A stretch of DNA of 57,295 nucleotides from Opitutus sp. GAS368 (GTDB lineage Bacteria; Verrucomicrobiota; Verrucomicrobiia; Opitutales; Opitutaceae), in assembly GCA_945869845.1 (NCBI GenBank), contig CAMBRG010000008.1, positions 1-57,295 on the forward strand, written 5' to 3'. Under the pieces are notes generated by a model. The model saw nothing but the letters and a program-made list of their open reading frames with translations, was not told the origin of the DNA and ran no database searches. Of the stretch, positions 44,243 to 55,539 are shown piece after piece (position 1 is the first letter of the stretch; the number at the start of each line of letters is the position of its first letter). The position numbers and the translations under genes are program-made.

Positions 44243-46489
44243 ATGCTTCCTTTCGCGCTCTCCATCTTCACGGGAGCTTTTCTACTGTTCCAAGTTCAAC
44301 CGCTGATCGGGAAATTCATCCTTCCTTGGTTTGGCGGCAGCCCGGGCGTATGGACGACCTGTCTGCTTTTTTTCCAAACGTTGCTGCTCGGCGGCTACGC
44401 TTACGCTCATTTTTCTTCGACCTACCTCAAGCCGCGCCATCAGGCCGTGCTTCATCTTGCGCTGTTGCTCCTGGCGTTGGTGTTCCTGCCGATCACTCCG
44501 GCGGACAGCTGGAAAACTCAAATCGCCGGCGAGCCCACGTGGCACATTCTACTGCTGTTGGTCGCGACCATCGGCCTGCCCTACTTCGTTTTGTCGGCGA
44601 CCGGCCCCTTGATGCAGCAATGGTTCGGCACCACCCATCCCGGCGCTTCGCCGTATCGGCTCTACGCGCTCTCCAACATCGGCTCGCTCCTCGCGCTGCT
44701 GAGTTATCCGATTTTTTTTGAGGTCCGGTTCTCTCGCCTTGAACAGGCCGGACTATGGTCCATCGGCCTGAGCGCGTTTGTCCTCTTGTGCGGCTGGTGC
44801 GCGTGGCGAGTGTGGCGCCAGCTGCCGGCCCCCGCGACCGCACGCACCGCCGACGATGCGCCTGAAGCGGCCACTCCTTGGATTCACCGTCTCTTCTGGG
44901 TCGCCTTGCCCGCTATCGCCTCCGTCCTCCTCCTCGCGACCACCAACAAGCTCTGCCAAGAGGTCGCCGTGATCCCGTTCCTTTGGGTGCTGCCGCTCGC
45001 ACTCTATTTGTTGTCCTTCGTCCTCTGCTTCGATCACGCGCGTTGGTATCACCGCCCGACCTTCGCCGCGTTGCTGGTGCTCAGTCTCGCCGCGGTCTGC
45101 CTCATGCTTGGGGCCGGCACCGAGGCGCCGATGAAACTTCAAATCGCCGGCTACAACCTCGCGCTCTTCGTCGCCTGCATGGTGTGTCACGGCGAACTCT
45201 ACCAACTCAAACCGCCACCCCGTCGGCTGACCGGTTATTTTCTCTTCATCTCGGCCGGCGGCGCCCTCGGCGGCCTGCTCGTCGCGATCGTCGCGCCCGC
45301 GCTGCTGCAAGAGTTTCACGAGTTCGAAATCGGTCTCGTCGCTCTCGCCGTGGCGTTTGCCGCGCTGGGTTTTGTCCGCCGCAGCCGGGCCTTGGCGCTC
45401 GGTGCCATCATCGGCGCTTTGGCCGCCACCTTTGCGATTCCGGGCCTGTTGGCCTCCTTCGACGGCGGCCTTGGTTTCTGGACTGAATTTGTGCTCTTTT
45501 TCCAGCTCCAAAAATGGACCGTTATCTTCGGGATCATCGGCGTGCTGGGTTGCTCGTTTGACTTCACCATCGGCCGCTTCGCCAAGGAGTGGCGCTGGCC
45601 GCTCGGGCTTCCGGCTATTCTCCTCGCGGGCATCTTGAGCCACGTGCTCTTTCAACATGCCACTCGCGCCGAGACGGCCACGGTGCTCGCCGCCTCGCGT
45701 AATTTCTACGGCACGCTCAAGGTCTACGACCACTCCGTCGACGAGCCCGATCAGCACTACCGACTGCTCATGCACGGCGCGACCACCCATGGCCTGCAAT
45801 TCACCGCGCCCGCCCGCGCCATGCTGCCCTCCACCTACTACGGTCCGACCAGCGGCGTGGGCCTCGCGGTCAAGCACCTCGACCGCCCCGCCGGCATGAA
45901 AGTCGGAGTCGTCGGTCTCGGCACCGGGACCATCGCCGCTTACGGCCGCGCCGGGGACACCTACCGCTTTTACGAAATCAACCCCGCCGTCGAGCGGCTC
46001 GCCCGCGCCCCGTTCACTTACCTCGCCCAAACCCCGGCCAAGGTCGACGTCATCATGGGCGATGCTCGCCTCGAGCTGGAGCATGAGCTCGACCGCCAGG
46101 AGCCGCAAAATTTCGATCTCCTCGCCCTCGACGCCTTCAGCAGCGACGCGATCCCCGTCCATCTCCTCACCGCCGAGGCGCTCGCCCTCTACCTGCGCCA
46201 CCTCAAGCCCGATGGCGTCATCGCGATCCACATTTCCAACCGTTACCTCGACCTCCAGCCCGTCGTCGAGCGTCTCGCCGACCACCATGGCCTCGCTGTC
46301 GCCTGCATCTCCGACGATCCGACCGACGACTGGTGGCAATATTCCACTACGTGGATGCTGCTCACGAAGAGCCTCCCGTTCCTCGCAAAGTCCGAGATCT
46401 TGGGCGTCACCGAGGCACCGCCGCTCGATCGCCGCCCGGCCCCGCTCTGGACCGACGATCAAGCGAATCTTTACAGCATTCTGAAGTAG
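44243..46489 (+). CDS. Fused MFS transporter / spermidine synthase-like protein
   Basis: 748-residue membrane protein. The first 480 residues form many hydrophobic helices (MLPFALSIFTGAFLLFQVQPLIGKFILPWFGG opens it; SATGPLMQQWFGTTHP and SNIGSLLALL follow the MFS-like pattern). The C-terminal 250 residues are a spermidine-synthase-like Rossmann domain: GVVGLGTGTIAAYGRAGDTYRFYEINPAVERLA, IMGDARLELE and FDLLALDAFSSDAIPVHLLT. Fusions of this kind are common in Verrucomicrobiota and Planctomycetota; the reaction and transported compound are unknown. Divergent from rlmF, with the shared 230-base promoter region between them. Confidence 0.85.
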   Translation: MLPFALSIFTGAFLLFQVQPLIGKFILPWFGGSPGVWTTCLLFFQTLLLGGYAYAHFSSTYLKPRHQAVLHLALLLLALVFLPITPADSWKTQIAGEPTWHILLLLVATIGLPYFVLSATGPLMQQWFGTTHPGASPYRLYALSNIGSLLALLSYPIFFEVRFSRLEQAGLWSIGLSAFVLLCGWCAWRVWRQLPAPATARTADDAPEAATPWIHRLFWVALPAIASVLLLATTNKLCQEVAVIPFLWVLPLALYLLSFVLCFDHARWYHRPTFAALLVLSLAAVCLMLGAGTEAPMKLQIAGYNLALFVACMVCHGELYQLKPPPRRLTGYFLFISAGGALGGLLVAIVAPALLQEFHEFEIGLVALAVAFAALGFVRRSRALALGAIIGALAATFAIPGLLASFDGGLGFWTEFVLFFQLQKWTVIFGIIGVLGCSFDFTIGRFAKEWRWPLGLPAILLAGILSHVLFQHATRAETATVLAASRNFYGTLKVYDHSVDEPDQHYRLLMHGATTHGLQFTAPARAMLPSTYYGPTSGVGLAVKHLDRPAGMKVGVVGLGTGTIAAYGRAGDTYRFYEINPAVERLARAPFTYLAQTPAKVDVIMGDARLELEHELDRQEPQNFDLLALDAFSSDAIPVHLLTAEALALYLRHLKPDGVIAIHISNRYLDLQPVVERLADHHGLAVACISDDPTDDWWQYSTTWMLLTKSLPFLAKSEILGVTEAPPLDRRPAPLWTDDQANLYSILK

Positions 46490-46633
46490 GCTCGGGGCGC
46501 GCCGACACGCGACCGCTCGTTCGCGTTTGAGCCCGAAAGAGCCTCGGCTCCCCGATCGCGCTTTGAGCTGCGCACCGACTTGAACGCCGGGCTTGCCGGG
46601 GGCGGCCGTTCCCACCAAAGCACTACCCACCCC

Positions 46634-47194
46634 GTGAAATCAGAGTTCTCCTCCGACACTTTCCCGTCCGCCGATCACCGCTGGTTCAACGACCATGTTC
46701 TGCCGCACGAACCTCTGCTGCGCGCGTGGTTGCGCAGCCGGTTCCCGCGCGGCGTCGATCTCGACGACCTCGTGCAAGAATCGTTCGCCCGCGTCCTCCG
46801 CGCCCGCGCCAACGGCGCGGCGATGCGCTCACCCAAGGCGTTTTTCTTCGCCACGGCCCGCAACCTCGCCCTCGACGTTCTGCGCCATCGCCACGTTTCC
46901 GGCCAAGATACCTTAGTGCCTTTCGATTCGTTGAACGTCCTAGATGATAGTGAAAGCATTCCCGAAACCGTCGACCGCACCGAAAAACTCGAACGCTTGA
47001 CCTTGGCCATCCAATCCCTGCCTGAACGCTGCCGCGAGGTCATGACCTTGCGCAAAGTCTACGGACTGCCCCAAAAGGAGATCGCGGCGCGCCTCGGCAT
47101 TTCAGAGTGCACCGTCTCTGCACAGCTCACCATCGGCGTGCGCAAGTGCACAGAATCGTTCGCCCGCGACCGCCGCGAAGAGGGGCTGCGGTGA
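46634..47194 (+). CDS. ECF sigma factor (FecI-like)
   Basis: 186-residue sigma-70 family regulator of the extracytoplasmic function type. GTG 46634 (VKSEFSSDTFPSADHRWFND) is the likely start; an ATG 54 bases upstream is possible. Region 2: LLRAWLRSRFPRGVDLDDLVQESFARVLRARA; region 4: EVMTLRKVYGLPQKEIAARLGISECTVSAQLTIGVRKC. Its 3' end overlaps the FecR start (GTGA), so sigma and anti-sigma are translated in step. It should direct transcription of the receptor-phosphatase genes downstream. Confidence 0.92.
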   Translation: MKSEFSSDTFPSADHRWFNDHVLPHEPLLRAWLRSRFPRGVDLDDLVQESFARVLRARANGAAMRSPKAFFFATARNLALDVLRHRHVSGQDTLVPFDSLNVLDDSESIPETVDRTEKLERLTLAIQSLPERCREVMTLRKVYGLPQKEIAARLGISECTVSAQLTIGVRKCTESFARDRREEGLR

Positions 47195-48207
47195 GCATTC
47201 CCACGCCCGATGAACAAGCCGCCGAGTGGCTCGTCCGGCGCGACCGCGGTCTCACGCCGGCCGAGCAAGACGATTTTTTCCAGTGGCTGGCCGCCGCCCC
47301 GCACCACGGTGATGCCCTTGCCCGTCAACAGGCGACGTGGCGCGAACTCGATCTCCTCTCCGACTGGCGTCCGGAGCACGCACCCGAGCCAAATCCTGCG
47401 CTCCTCGCTCCACCGCGCCGCGCTGCACGCCGCCCTTTCCGCTGGCTTGTCCCCGTTGCGCTCGCCTCCGCTGCGGCCGTTGTGACCGTCTTCTTCTTCC
47501 GCGACGCCCGGTCACATTCGCTGATGGTGGCGGAAAGAATCGCCGTCGCTGTCGGCTACGAACAACGGCTCCTAAACGATGGTTCCCTGCTCGAACTCAA
47601 CCGGGGCGCCTCCGTCGTCGTCGCCTACACCGCCGCCGAGCGCCGCGTGCTCCTGTTGACCGGTGAGGCGCGCTTCACCGTCGCGAAGAATCCCACCCGC
47701 CCGTTTATCGTCAGCGCCGCCGGCGTCGAGACGCGGGCCCTCGGCACCGCCTTCAATGTTCGGCTTGCTGCCGGGTCCGTGGAGGTCCTCGTCACCGAGG
47801 GCCGCGTGCAAGTCGCGCCATCAGCACCGACCCCGGCGCCTCTGCCCATGTTGGGGGTCGGCGAAAAACTCACCGTTCCGCTGGTGAACAACCGGGGCCG
47901 GAACTCGGCTCCCGCCGCTCTGGTGCCCGTGGCCGTCGGGGCCGAAGAAATCGCCCGCGCCTTGGCGTGGCAGCCCCGCCTGCTTCAGTTTTCGTCCGCG
48001 CCCTTGGCCGAAGTCGTAGCCGAGTTCAACCGGCACAACACCCTCCAACTCGCCTTGGCCGATCCGGCGTTGGCCGCCCTCCCTGTGACGACGTCGTTTC
48101 GCTCCGATAATGCCGAAGGATTCGTGCGCCTCCTTGAGCTCACTGCGGGCGTCCAAGCCGAACGCCGGGGCGACACCATTTCGCTCAGACTCGCGAATTC
48201 ACGTTAG
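47191..48207 (+). CDS. FecR-type anti-sigma factor
   Basis: 338-residue inner-membrane regulator. GTG 47191 is preceded by GAGGGG and overlaps the sigma stop. The N-terminal cytoplasmic segment (residues 5-55, AAEWLVRRDRGLTPAEQDDFFQWL) binds sigma; one transmembrane helix (RWLVPVALASAAAVVTVFFF) follows; the periplasmic FecR domain contains LNRGASVVVAYTAAERRVLLLTGEARFTVAKN and ALGTAFNVRL. A C-terminal STN-like half (LAEVVAEFNRHNTLQLALAD, LLELTAGVQAERRGDTISLRL) probably contacts the receptor. Sits 34 bases before the receptor gene. Confidence 0.92.
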   Translation: MSIPTPDEQAAEWLVRRDRGLTPAEQDDFFQWLAAAPHHGDALARQQATWRELDLLSDWRPEHAPEPNPALLAPPRRAARRPFRWLVPVALASAAAVVTVFFFRDARSHSLMVAERIAVAVGYEQRLLNDGSLLELNRGASVVVAYTAAERRVLLLTGEARFTVAKNPTRPFIVSAAGVETRALGTAFNVRLAAGSVEVLVTEGRVQVAPSAPTPAPLPMLGVGEKLTVPLVNNRGRNSAPAALVPVAVGAEEIARALAWQPRLLQFSSAPLAEVVAEFNRHNTLQLALADPALAALPVTTSFRSDNAEGFVRLLELTAGVQAERRGDTISLRLANSR

Positions 48208-48241
48208 TGTCTCTCGGGTCGTGGGCCGTCTTGTTAAAACA

Positions 48242-51200
48242 ATGTTCCCACTTATGCCCCACCCCACCCGCTTCGCGCGTTGGCTCTTGGCCGCCGTCTT
48301 AATCTTGTCGCTCAGCGTTCGCTCGTCTCGCGCGAACCCGGCACCACAGCGCTTTGATATTCCAGCTGGAGATGCGGCCACCGCGCTTCGCCTCGCGGCC
48401 CAACAGGCCGGCCGCGAGATCATGTTTCCCGCCGCCATCGTGCAAGGCGTTCGCGTCGCCGCCGTCCGCGGCGAATTCACGGTTACTGAAGCCGTCACCC
48501 GCATGCTCGCCGGCACCGATTTGCAGCTCGTGAACGACGCCGGTTCCTCCGCCTTGGCCGTTGGCCGCGCCCCTTCGGCTGCGACCCCACGAAACCCTAG
48601 GCTCTTGCAGCCGACCTTAACCGCCGCGCTCGACGAGGAGGTCATCACGCTGACCCCGTTCCAAGTTGGCGCCGACGACAACACCGGCTGGGCTCCCTCC
48701 GAAACGCTGGCCGGCACGCGCTTCAAAACGAAACTCTCCGATTTGGCGTCCCAGATCGATGTCTTCACCCTCGATTTCATGGAGGAGTTTGGATTCACCA
48801 GCATCGAATCCGCCTCCGTTTACTCGCTCAACATTGAGAATAGCACCGAGTTTGTGAACAACGTGGAATCCAAGGGAGGCGGCGAAGGTGACCTGCGGGT
48901 ACGCGGCATTGGCCAAGCGCGAAGGACCCGAGAATTTTTCGCGGCCAACTCCCGTTCGGACAATTACAACTTGGAGCGCGTCACCCTCGCCTCCGGGCCG
49001 AACCCGATGATGTTCGGCATCGGGGCTCCGACCGGCGCCGTCGATTCGAGCTTGGCCCGGCCGATCATGAATCGAAACACCCGCCAGTTGAAGACGCAGT
49101 TCGATAGCTTCGGCGGCATTCGCGGCGAGCTGCACCTCAACCAAACTCTGGTCCAAAACAAATTGGCCTTCCGCGGAGCTCTCCTCGCCGACAACAAGAA
49201 ATTCTACCCGCGCCCCTCCATCGACCGGGAGCGCCGGGGCTACGCCGCGCTGCTCTACAAACCGTTTAAAAAAACCCAATTCAGCGTTCACTACGAAAAC
49301 GTGACCGGGCACGGCCGGACGCCCTCACGCGTTCCTCCGTTGGACCGGGTTCGCGTCTGGGACCAAGCCGGGAATCTGGGTTCCGCCCTCGGCAACCGCC
49401 CGATCTTTTCCAACACTCTCGCCTGGCAAACCGGGCGACCCGCCGGGGGCGGCTTGCCCGCGATCGGGGCGAAGGTGAATCCGGATGACCGGGTTTTCAG
49501 CACGTCGGGCGACGGCGCCATCAGCGTGGTCGGTGGCAACAATCCCGCCGGCGTCCGTCCCTTTGGTTCGTTTTACTCGGTCGGCGTCCAAAACATCGCC
49601 GACAACGGGCGATGGCCAGGGATCGTCGATCCGGTCAATGCCGGCACCACGCGCGGCGTTTCGCTGCTGAATGACGACTATTATCCCCGCGACGCCAGCT
49701 ACCATTACTTCACCGATTTCGGCGACCGCGACGCGTCGATTGTGAACCTATTTTTCAACCAGGAGATTTTAAAAGATCTTCATTTCGAGGCCGGCTATCA
49801 GCGCGAAGCTAACCAGAATTTTGGCGCCAGTTACATGGCCGGCGGCAACGGCGGCCTTAACTTGAACGTCGATCCCAACCGATTCCTCGCCGACGGCGTC
49901 ACCCCCAATCCCTATGCGGGAAAGCTCTACTTCGACGGACTGGCCGGGTTCGATCACGGCTGGGCCAAAAGCGACGAATGGCGCGCCGCGCTCTCGTATG
50001 AGCTCGATTTCAAGGAACGCTCCAAGCACCGGTTTTTGCGCAGCTTGGGCCGGCACCGCATCGCCGGCATCGTCTCCGCGATCGAGTCGAAGAACCTCAA
50101 TCAAGAATACCGCTACAACCTCCAGCCGAAGATCGAAAACGGACGGATGCGCGATCCGGTTTTCAGCGGAGTGAACTACAACATTGAGCCCGACGGACGC
50201 CGAGGGCTTGGGCCTTTGGGCAGCGGTTACACCGCCGCTTCCAACAACCGCGTGGTCAACTTCCGGTCCTATGTCGGGCAAGATTTGGGTTTCGTGCCCC
50301 GCGTCGATGGCTACCAGATCGGGGAAGCCTGGAACATTACCGACAACAACCGCGAGGTCTGGACCGTCGATCCGAGGAACGCGGGCGTCGGCACCCAGGG
50401 CGAGCGCCTCATCACTGGGCGGAACACGGGCGGCACCCACACCGAATTCGGCACCAAGCTTTTCTCATACCAAGGTTACCTGCTCGAAGACCGCGTGGTG
50501 CTGACCTACGGGCGGCGCGAGGATTCAAACAACACGGCGCGGTCGGCCGCTCCGGCGGTCCTGTGGCGAAACCCCGAAACCGGGCAAGTCATCTCAGCCG
50601 CCTCCGCCGGCTACCAAGCCCACATCGATCACTACGGCTTCGACAAAATGGACCCCGCGACTGAGGCCGTCGGAACCACCACGCTGAAGGGCATCGTGGT
50701 CCATCCGTTCCGCGACTGGCGCTGGAAGCTTCCCTTGGGCGCAGACCTCTCGCTCATGTTCACCGAGTCGAATACCTTCGCGCCGAACACCACCTCCCGA
50801 AATCCCGACGGCAGCTTCATGGCGAGCGAACGGGGCGAAGGCACCGACCAAGGCTTCCGCCTCGGCCTCTTCGAGGGTCGCTTCAATCTGCGGTATAACG
50901 AGTATGATGTCGCCTCGTCGCCGACCCGGCTTGGCGCACTCTTCGCCGGCATCCGGGGGGCGATGCGGAATGTGATGAAAGACATCACCCGGGCCATGGT
51001 GGCCAACGAGGCTGATTTCCGGGCAAAATTTCCTGCTTGGCCTCTGCAAGGCCAAGGCGAGCCCAAATTCGCCTACCCGTTTGCGGCCGCGAACAACGGC
51101 GGATTCGAAACGATGAATTTCTTCAATTACCTCGATCCTTACGCGGTCACCGCCGATACCGCCGCTAAGGGTCGAGAGATCACGATGCAGTGGAAGCCGA

Positions 51201-52003
51201 CCAGAAATCTGGATCTCCGCCTCACTTGGAATCAGCAGGAAGTCGTCCAGACCAAAATCGCCACGCAATGGATCCAGTTCGCCGACGAGTTCGAGCGCAT
51301 CATGGATAAAACCCTATTCACCGAGGGTTACGTCCCGGGGGACACGGAAGCCATTTACCGCAATCCCTCGGGCTTCGACATGGACGGAGACGGCGTCATC
51401 CGCCAATACACGTGGAACGCGATTCCGATCGGGGCCGGCGCCGGCCAGACCGTGCCCCAAAACATCGCCTCGGCCAACACCCCGTGGGGCCGGAATGACG
51501 ACCTCTTCGCGGGCGGTTGGACCGGTCAGACGATGAAAGAGAATTGGATCTCCAATGTGCGCAACGGCAACTCCGGCGTTCCCGTATTGCAGGCCTACAA
51601 CGGACGCCCCAACGAATTCACGCGCGACAATCGCGCCAACCTCAACGCCATGTATCGCTTCAGCGAAGGCGCGTTGAAGGGCTTGCGCGTCGGTGCCGGC
51701 TACCGGTGGCGGGCGCCTGCGGCCATCGGCTTCGGCGTCAAGCGGATCAACGGCGTGGCCGTGCCAGATGTGGACATCATCCAAAAAGGAAAAGCGGAGA
51801 CCGCCGTCGACTTGTCCTTTGGCTACACGGGCAAATCAAACTGGCTCGGAAATCGGCGATACAGTCTGGCGCTGAACGTCCGGAACGCGTTCCCGCAAGA
51901 TCGCTACGACACCCGAAATCGTGACTTCTTTAACGGGAATTCGCTCACCACGGTCCGCCTGATCCCGCGTCAGTTTATCCTCTCCTACGAAATCGACCTC
52001 TGA
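48242..52003 (+). CDS. FecA-like TonB receptor with STN signalling domain
   Basis: 1253-residue outer-membrane receptor, the largest of four in the window. ATG 48242 (or 48254) gives a signal peptide with [17 protein letters not shown] domain (residues about 32-110: [26 protein letters not shown]... [19 protein letters not shown]) is the transducer part that contacts FecR. The TonB-box-like [14 protein letters not shown] follows near residue 140, then a plug and an unusually long barrel; the C-terminus is ILSYEIDL rather than ending in an aromatic residue. Together with the two genes before it this is a complete surface-signalling unit. Eight bases separate it from the phosphatase gene. Confidence 0.94.
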   Translation: MFPLMPHPTRFARWLLAAVLILSLSVRSSRANPAPQRFDIPAGDAATALRLAAQQAGREIMFPAAIVQGVRVAAVRGEFTVTEAVTRMLAGTDLQLVNDAGSSALAVGRAPSAATPRNPRLLQPTLTAALDEEVITLTPFQVGADDNTGWAPSETLAGTRFKTKLSDLASQIDVFTLDFMEEFGFTSIESASVYSLNIENSTEFVNNVESKGGGEGDLRVRGIGQARRTREFFAANSRSDNYNLERVTLASGPNPMMFGIGAPTGAVDSSLARPIMNRNTRQLKTQFDSFGGIRGELHLNQTLVQNKLAFRGALLADNKKFYPRPSIDRERRGYAALLYKPFKKTQFSVHYENVTGHGRTPSRVPPLDRVRVWDQAGNLGSALGNRPIFSNTLAWQTGRPAGGGLPAIGAKVNPDDRVFSTSGDGAISVVGGNNPAGVRPFGSFYSVGVQNIADNGRWPGIVDPVNAGTTRGVSLLNDDYYPRDASYHYFTDFGDRDASIVNLFFNQEILKDLHFEAGYQREANQNFGASYMAGGNGGLNLNVDPNRFLADGVTPNPYAGKLYFDGLAGFDHGWAKSDEWRAALSYELDFKERSKHRFLRSLGRHRIAGIVSAIESKNLNQEYRYNLQPKIENGRMRDPVFSGVNYNIEPDGRRGLGPLGSGYTAASNNRVVNFRSYVGQDLGFVPRVDGYQIGEAWNITDNNREVWTVDPRNAGVGTQGERLITGRNTGGTHTEFGTKLFSYQGYLLEDRVVLTYGRREDSNNTARSAAPAVLWRNPETGQVISAASAGYQAHIDHYGFDKMDPATEAVGTTTLKGIVVHPFRDWRWKLPLGADLSLMFTESNTFAPNTTSRNPDGSFMASERGEGTDQGFRLGLFEGRFNLRYNEYDVASSPTRLGALFAGIRGAMRNVMKDITRAMVANEADFRAKFPAWPLQGQGEPKFAYPFAAANNGGFETMNFFNYLDPYAVTADTAAKGREITMQWKPTRNLDLRLTWNQQEVVQTKIATQWIQFADEFERIMDKTLFTEGYVPGDTEAIYRNPSGFDMDGDGVIRQYTWNAIPIGAGAGQTVPQNIASANTPWGRNDDLFAGGWTGQTMKENWISNVRNGNSGVPVLQAYNGRPNEFTRDNRANLNAMYRFSEGALKGLRVGAGYRWRAPAAIGFGVKRINGVAVPDVDIIQKGKAETAVDLSFGYTGKSNWLGNRRYSLALNVRNAFPQDRYDTRNRDFFNGNSLTTVRLIPRQFILSYEIDL

Positions 52004-52011
52004 GCCACCCG

Positions 52012-54387
52012 ATGAACGAACCCATCAACCGCCGCACCGCGCTCAAACTCATTGCCACCGCCACCGTCGTCGGTGCGACCTCCGGTCTCAGATCGAACGC
52101 TGCAACGACCGCGGCAAGTCCTTCGCCCGATCCCGGCAAGAGCGATCCTTGGCGCCGAACTCACGACCGCGTTTTTCTCGGGGGTGCGTTCTGGGCCAAT
52201 CCCATGGAGGATTGGCAAATCGCCGATGGCGGCGTGGAGTGCCGGAGTCTGGGCGGAAATCGCAGCATTCACTCGCTGACGCATCAAATCACGAGCCCGT
52301 TAAAGGGCTTCGCGATGTCGGTGCAGCTCTCGCAACTCGAGGTGCAAGGCATCGACGCCGGCGCCGGCTTCCGCCTCGGCGTGCGGAGCGAGCTCAACGA
52401 ATATCGCAGCAACTGTTTCGTCGCCCGCGGCCTCAACGCCGGGGTCGCCGACGGCCAGTTGCGGCTCGGATCGAAGTCGGCGCCGTTGCCCCCCGGAACC
52501 AGCCTCAAAAAAATCGATCTCTTGCTTAACGGCGTCGCCAGCGGAACGGACGTCGCCCTGACGCTCGAAGCGCGCGAGGTCGACACCGGCGCGAGCCTCG
52601 CCAAGCTCACCCACCTCACCCCAACCGACAGCCTGCTGGGCAACGTTGCCCTCGTCAGCAATTACGGCGCAGATGACTCGCAGAACGCGGGCAAGAAAGC
52701 GGTCAAAAACGCGAATCCGGGCCGCTCGCGTTACCGCTTCACCGCTTGGAAACTGGCCGGCGAGGCTTTCACCATTTCGGACCGCCAACGCTTTGGCCCG
52801 ATCCTGTGGTCCATGTATTCACTGAGTGATTCGCGGACTGCGGAAGGCTGGATCATGAAACTCAGCGCGCTCACCGGTCCCATGGGACGCGACGACAGCC
52901 AAGTCGTGGAACTGCACGTGCAGCGCAACGGTGCTTGGCAATCGCTGGGCGAGGCCAACCTCGATCCCGACGCCTGGGTCGCCACATTCCGCGTTCCAAA
53001 ATGGGACGAAAAAGCCGCCGTGCCCTACAAACTCGTCTACCGCGAAAAGCACCGCGATGGCACCGTCACGCCGGACGAGTGGACCGGCACGATCTTAGCC
53101 AATCCCGTCGGCCGACCGCTGCGCTTGGCCGCGATGACCTGCCAAAACGACTACGGATTCCCCTATGAACCCGTCGCCCGCAACGTCGCAAAACTGAAGC
53201 CCGATCTGGTGTTCTTTTCCGGCGACCAAATCTACGAGAGCCACGGCGGCTTCGGCATCATCCGCGAGCCGGCGGCACCCGCGATCCTCAACTACCTGCG
53301 GAAATTTTATCAATTCGGCTGGGCGTTTCGCGACGTGATGCGCCATGCGCCCACAATTTGCATCCCCGACGATCACGACGTTTTCCAAGGCAACATCTGG
53401 GGCGAGGGCGGCGCCAAGATGTCGATCACCGCTGCTGATCCCGGCGCCTCATCGAAGGGCGGCTACATCGAGCCCGCCCGCATGGTGAACGCCGTGCATC
53501 GGACCAACGTCTCGCACCACCCGGACCCGTTTGACCCGACGCCGAGCAAACAGGACATCAGCGTTTACTACGGAGACATGGTCTATGGTGGCGTGAGTTT
53601 CGCGATCCTCGCCGATCGCCAGTGGAAGAGCGGGCCCGAGCGCGTAAAGACCGGTGGTCCGCGAGCCGATCATGTGACCGATCCTAATTTCGACACCCGC
53701 ACCCTCGACCAACCGGGCTTGGTTCTGCTCGGCGAACGGCAGGAAGCGTTCTTGAAAGAATGGGCGCAGGACTGGCGCGGGCACTCGCTCAAAGCCGTGC
53801 TCAGCCAGACGGTGTTTGCCGCCGTCGCCACGCACCACGGGCGGTTGGATGGGTTTCTCAAAGGCGACCTCGACTCCGGCGCGTGGCCGCAAACCGCGCG
53901 CAATCGAGCCATCGACCTTCTCCGCCCGGCGATGGCCCTGCACATCAACGGCGACCAGCACCTCGCGACCCTCGCCCAATACGGCGTCGGCCAACAGCGC
54001 GACAGCATGTGGTCCTTCTGCACACCCGCGATCGCGGCCGGCTACCCGCGCTGGTGGCGCCCGGACGATGCGGGTATGCCACACACGAAACGCCCCAAGC
54101 ACGGCCTCGCCAACACGGGCGAATTCCTCGATGGCTTCGGCAACAAGGTATACGTCTACGCCGTCGGCAATCCTGAGGTCGGCCAAGCGACGAATCGTTA
54201 TGACCGCGCCCACGAGAAGGGCAGCGGGTTCGGCTTCGTCACCTTCGATCCGGCGAAAAAAACCTACACCGTCGAATCGTTCCGTTTCCTCATCGATCCC
54301 ACCGACGGGAAAGCTTCCAACCAGTTTCCCGGTTGGCCCGTGACGATTCACCAAACCGAAAACCGCGGTGAAAACCGCCTCGACTAA
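52012..54387 (+). CDS. Tat-exported PhoD-like phosphatase (alkaline phosphatase D family)
   Basis: 791-residue phosphoesterase. The N-terminus carries a twin-arginine-type leader ([20 protein letters not shown]). A beta-rich N-terminal domain of about 220 residues, not typical of PhoD, precedes the catalytic domain, where metal ligands are visible: [44 protein letters not shown], and [15 protein letters not shown]. Calcium- and iron-dependent PhoD enzymes act on phosphodiesters and monoesters in the periplasm. The gene is the fourth in a run with ECF sigma, FecR and the receptor, so the substrate may be the imported or sensed ligand. Confidence 0.88.
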   Translation: MNEPINRRTALKLIATATVVGATSGLRSNAATTAASPSPDPGKSDPWRRTHDRVFLGGAFWANPMEDWQIADGGVECRSLGGNRSIHSLTHQITSPLKGFAMSVQLSQLEVQGIDAGAGFRLGVRSELNEYRSNCFVARGLNAGVADGQLRLGSKSAPLPPGTSLKKIDLLLNGVASGTDVALTLEAREVDTGASLAKLTHLTPTDSLLGNVALVSNYGADDSQNAGKKAVKNANPGRSRYRFTAWKLAGEAFTISDRQRFGPILWSMYSLSDSRTAEGWIMKLSALTGPMGRDDSQVVELHVQRNGAWQSLGEANLDPDAWVATFRVPKWDEKAAVPYKLVYREKHRDGTVTPDEWTGTILANPVGRPLRLAAMTCQNDYGFPYEPVARNVAKLKPDLVFFSGDQIYESHGGFGIIREPAAPAILNYLRKFYQFGWAFRDVMRHAPTICIPDDHDVFQGNIWGEGGAKMSITAADPGASSKGGYIEPARMVNAVHRTNVSHHPDPFDPTPSKQDISVYYGDMVYGGVSFAILADRQWKSGPERVKTGGPRADHVTDPNFDTRTLDQPGLVLLGERQEAFLKEWAQDWRGHSLKAVLSQTVFAAVATHHGRLDGFLKGDLDSGAWPQTARNRAIDLLRPAMALHINGDQHLATLAQYGVGQQRDSMWSFCTPAIAAGYPRWWRPDDAGMPHTKRPKHGLANTGEFLDGFGNKVYVYAVGNPEVGQATNRYDRAHEKGSGFGFVTFDPAKKTYTVESFRFLIDPTDGKASNQFPGWPVTIHQTENRGENRLD

Positions 54388-54389
54388 CC

Positions 54390-55343
54390 ATGGATCGCCG
54401 CACCTTCCTGCGCACCGGCTCAACCCTCACCGCTGCATCGTTGTTGATGCCCACCACATCGCTCTTCGCCGCCACGCCGCCGAAATTTTCCCTGAATTAC
54501 GCGCCGCACCCAGGCACGTTCAAAAGCAAAGGAGGCGAAGACTATCTCGATCAAGTGCGCTTCGCCGCCGACCAAGGCTTCACCGCTTGGGAGGACAACG
54601 GCATCAAGCGACAGACTCCTGAAATGCAGGAGAAAATCGGCGCTGAGCTGGCCCGCCTCGGAATGACTATGGGCGTGTTTGTCGCCTACGGCAGCTTTGA
54701 TCGACCCACGTTTGTCCGAAAGGACAAGGCAGCGTGGGACGAAGTCACCCGAACCGTCAGCGATTCGGTCGCCGTTGCGAGACGCATCGGTGCGACTTGG
54801 ATGACCGTGGTGCCCGGGTCGGTTGACCAGCAGCACAAGGATGATCCCAAGTGGAACCAATTCGGCGGGCCGCGTCTCGCTGAGGGGTACCAATTTGCCA
54901 ACGCGATCGAGCTCTTGCGCGGGCTGAGCGCGCTGTTGGAACCGCACAAACTGGTCATGGTTCTGGAGCCACTGAACTGGCACGCCAACCACGGCGGCAC
55001 GTTCCTGACCCGCAGCGATCAGGCGTATGCGATCTGCAAGGCCGTCAACAGTCCGTCCTGCAAGATCCTGTTCGACCTCTACCACCAGCAAATCACTGAG
55101 GGTAACCTCATCCCCAACCTTGATGCCTGCTGGGACGAGATCGCCTACCTGCAATCAGGCGACAATCCCGGCCGTAAAGAGCCCGGTACCGGCGAAATCA
55201 ATTACCGCAACGTCTTCCAGCACGTTTACAAAAAAGGCTTCAAGGGCGTCATCGGCATGGAGCACGGCAACGCCAAACCGGGAGCCGAAGGCGAACAAGC
55301 CGTGATTGATGCCTACCGCGCGGCCGACGCTTTTGCCCGTTAG
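54390..55343 (+). CDS. Tat-exported hydroxypyruvate isomerase-like TIM-barrel protein
   Basis: 317-residue protein with a twin-arginine leader (MDRRTFLRTGSTLTAASLLMP). It matches the sugar-phosphate isomerase/epimerase (AP endonuclease 2) fold closest to hydroxypyruvate isomerase: FSLNYAPHPGTF, the metal-site Glu in MVLEPLNWHANHGG, ILFDLYHQQITEGNL, LQSGDNPGRKEPGTGEINY and GMEHG. Tat export with this fold is common in PVC bacteria, so the true substrate is probably a sugar rather than hydroxypyruvate. It starts 2 bases after the phosphatase stop, consistent with one transcript. Confidence 0.88.
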   Translation: MDRRTFLRTGSTLTAASLLMPTTSLFAATPPKFSLNYAPHPGTFKSKGGEDYLDQVRFAADQGFTAWEDNGIKRQTPEMQEKIGAELARLGMTMGVFVAYGSFDRPTFVRKDKAAWDEVTRTVSDSVAVARRIGATWMTVVPGSVDQQHKDDPKWNQFGGPRLAEGYQFANAIELLRGLSALLEPHKLVMVLEPLNWHANHGGTFLTRSDQAYAICKAVNSPSCKILFDLYHQQITEGNLIPNLDACWDEIAYLQSGDNPGRKEPGTGEINYRNVFQHVYKKGFKGVIGMEHGNAKPGAEGEQAVIDAYRAADAFAR

Positions 55344-55539
55344 CTCACCCGCTCTTTTCCAACCCCGCTGAGCGAGTTCTCTGATGATCTCCCGGATCGA
55401 ACACGCCGGGACTAACCGCCTGCGCGTCGTCGCCCGCCTCTCCACCAGCCTCGGCGGTGCTATCAACATCTTTCCCTTCGGCTCCCCAGCCTAAGCCCTG
55501 CACCGAGCCCTTGCATAAACTGCCGCCGAGACTCCTCGC

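Noticed and set aside
44753..46630. 625-codon open frame on the minus strand
   Set aside because: Lies wholly opposite the MFS/spermidine-synthase-like gene; composition (Gly/Glu/Arg rich, no domain) is that of a GC-rich shadow.
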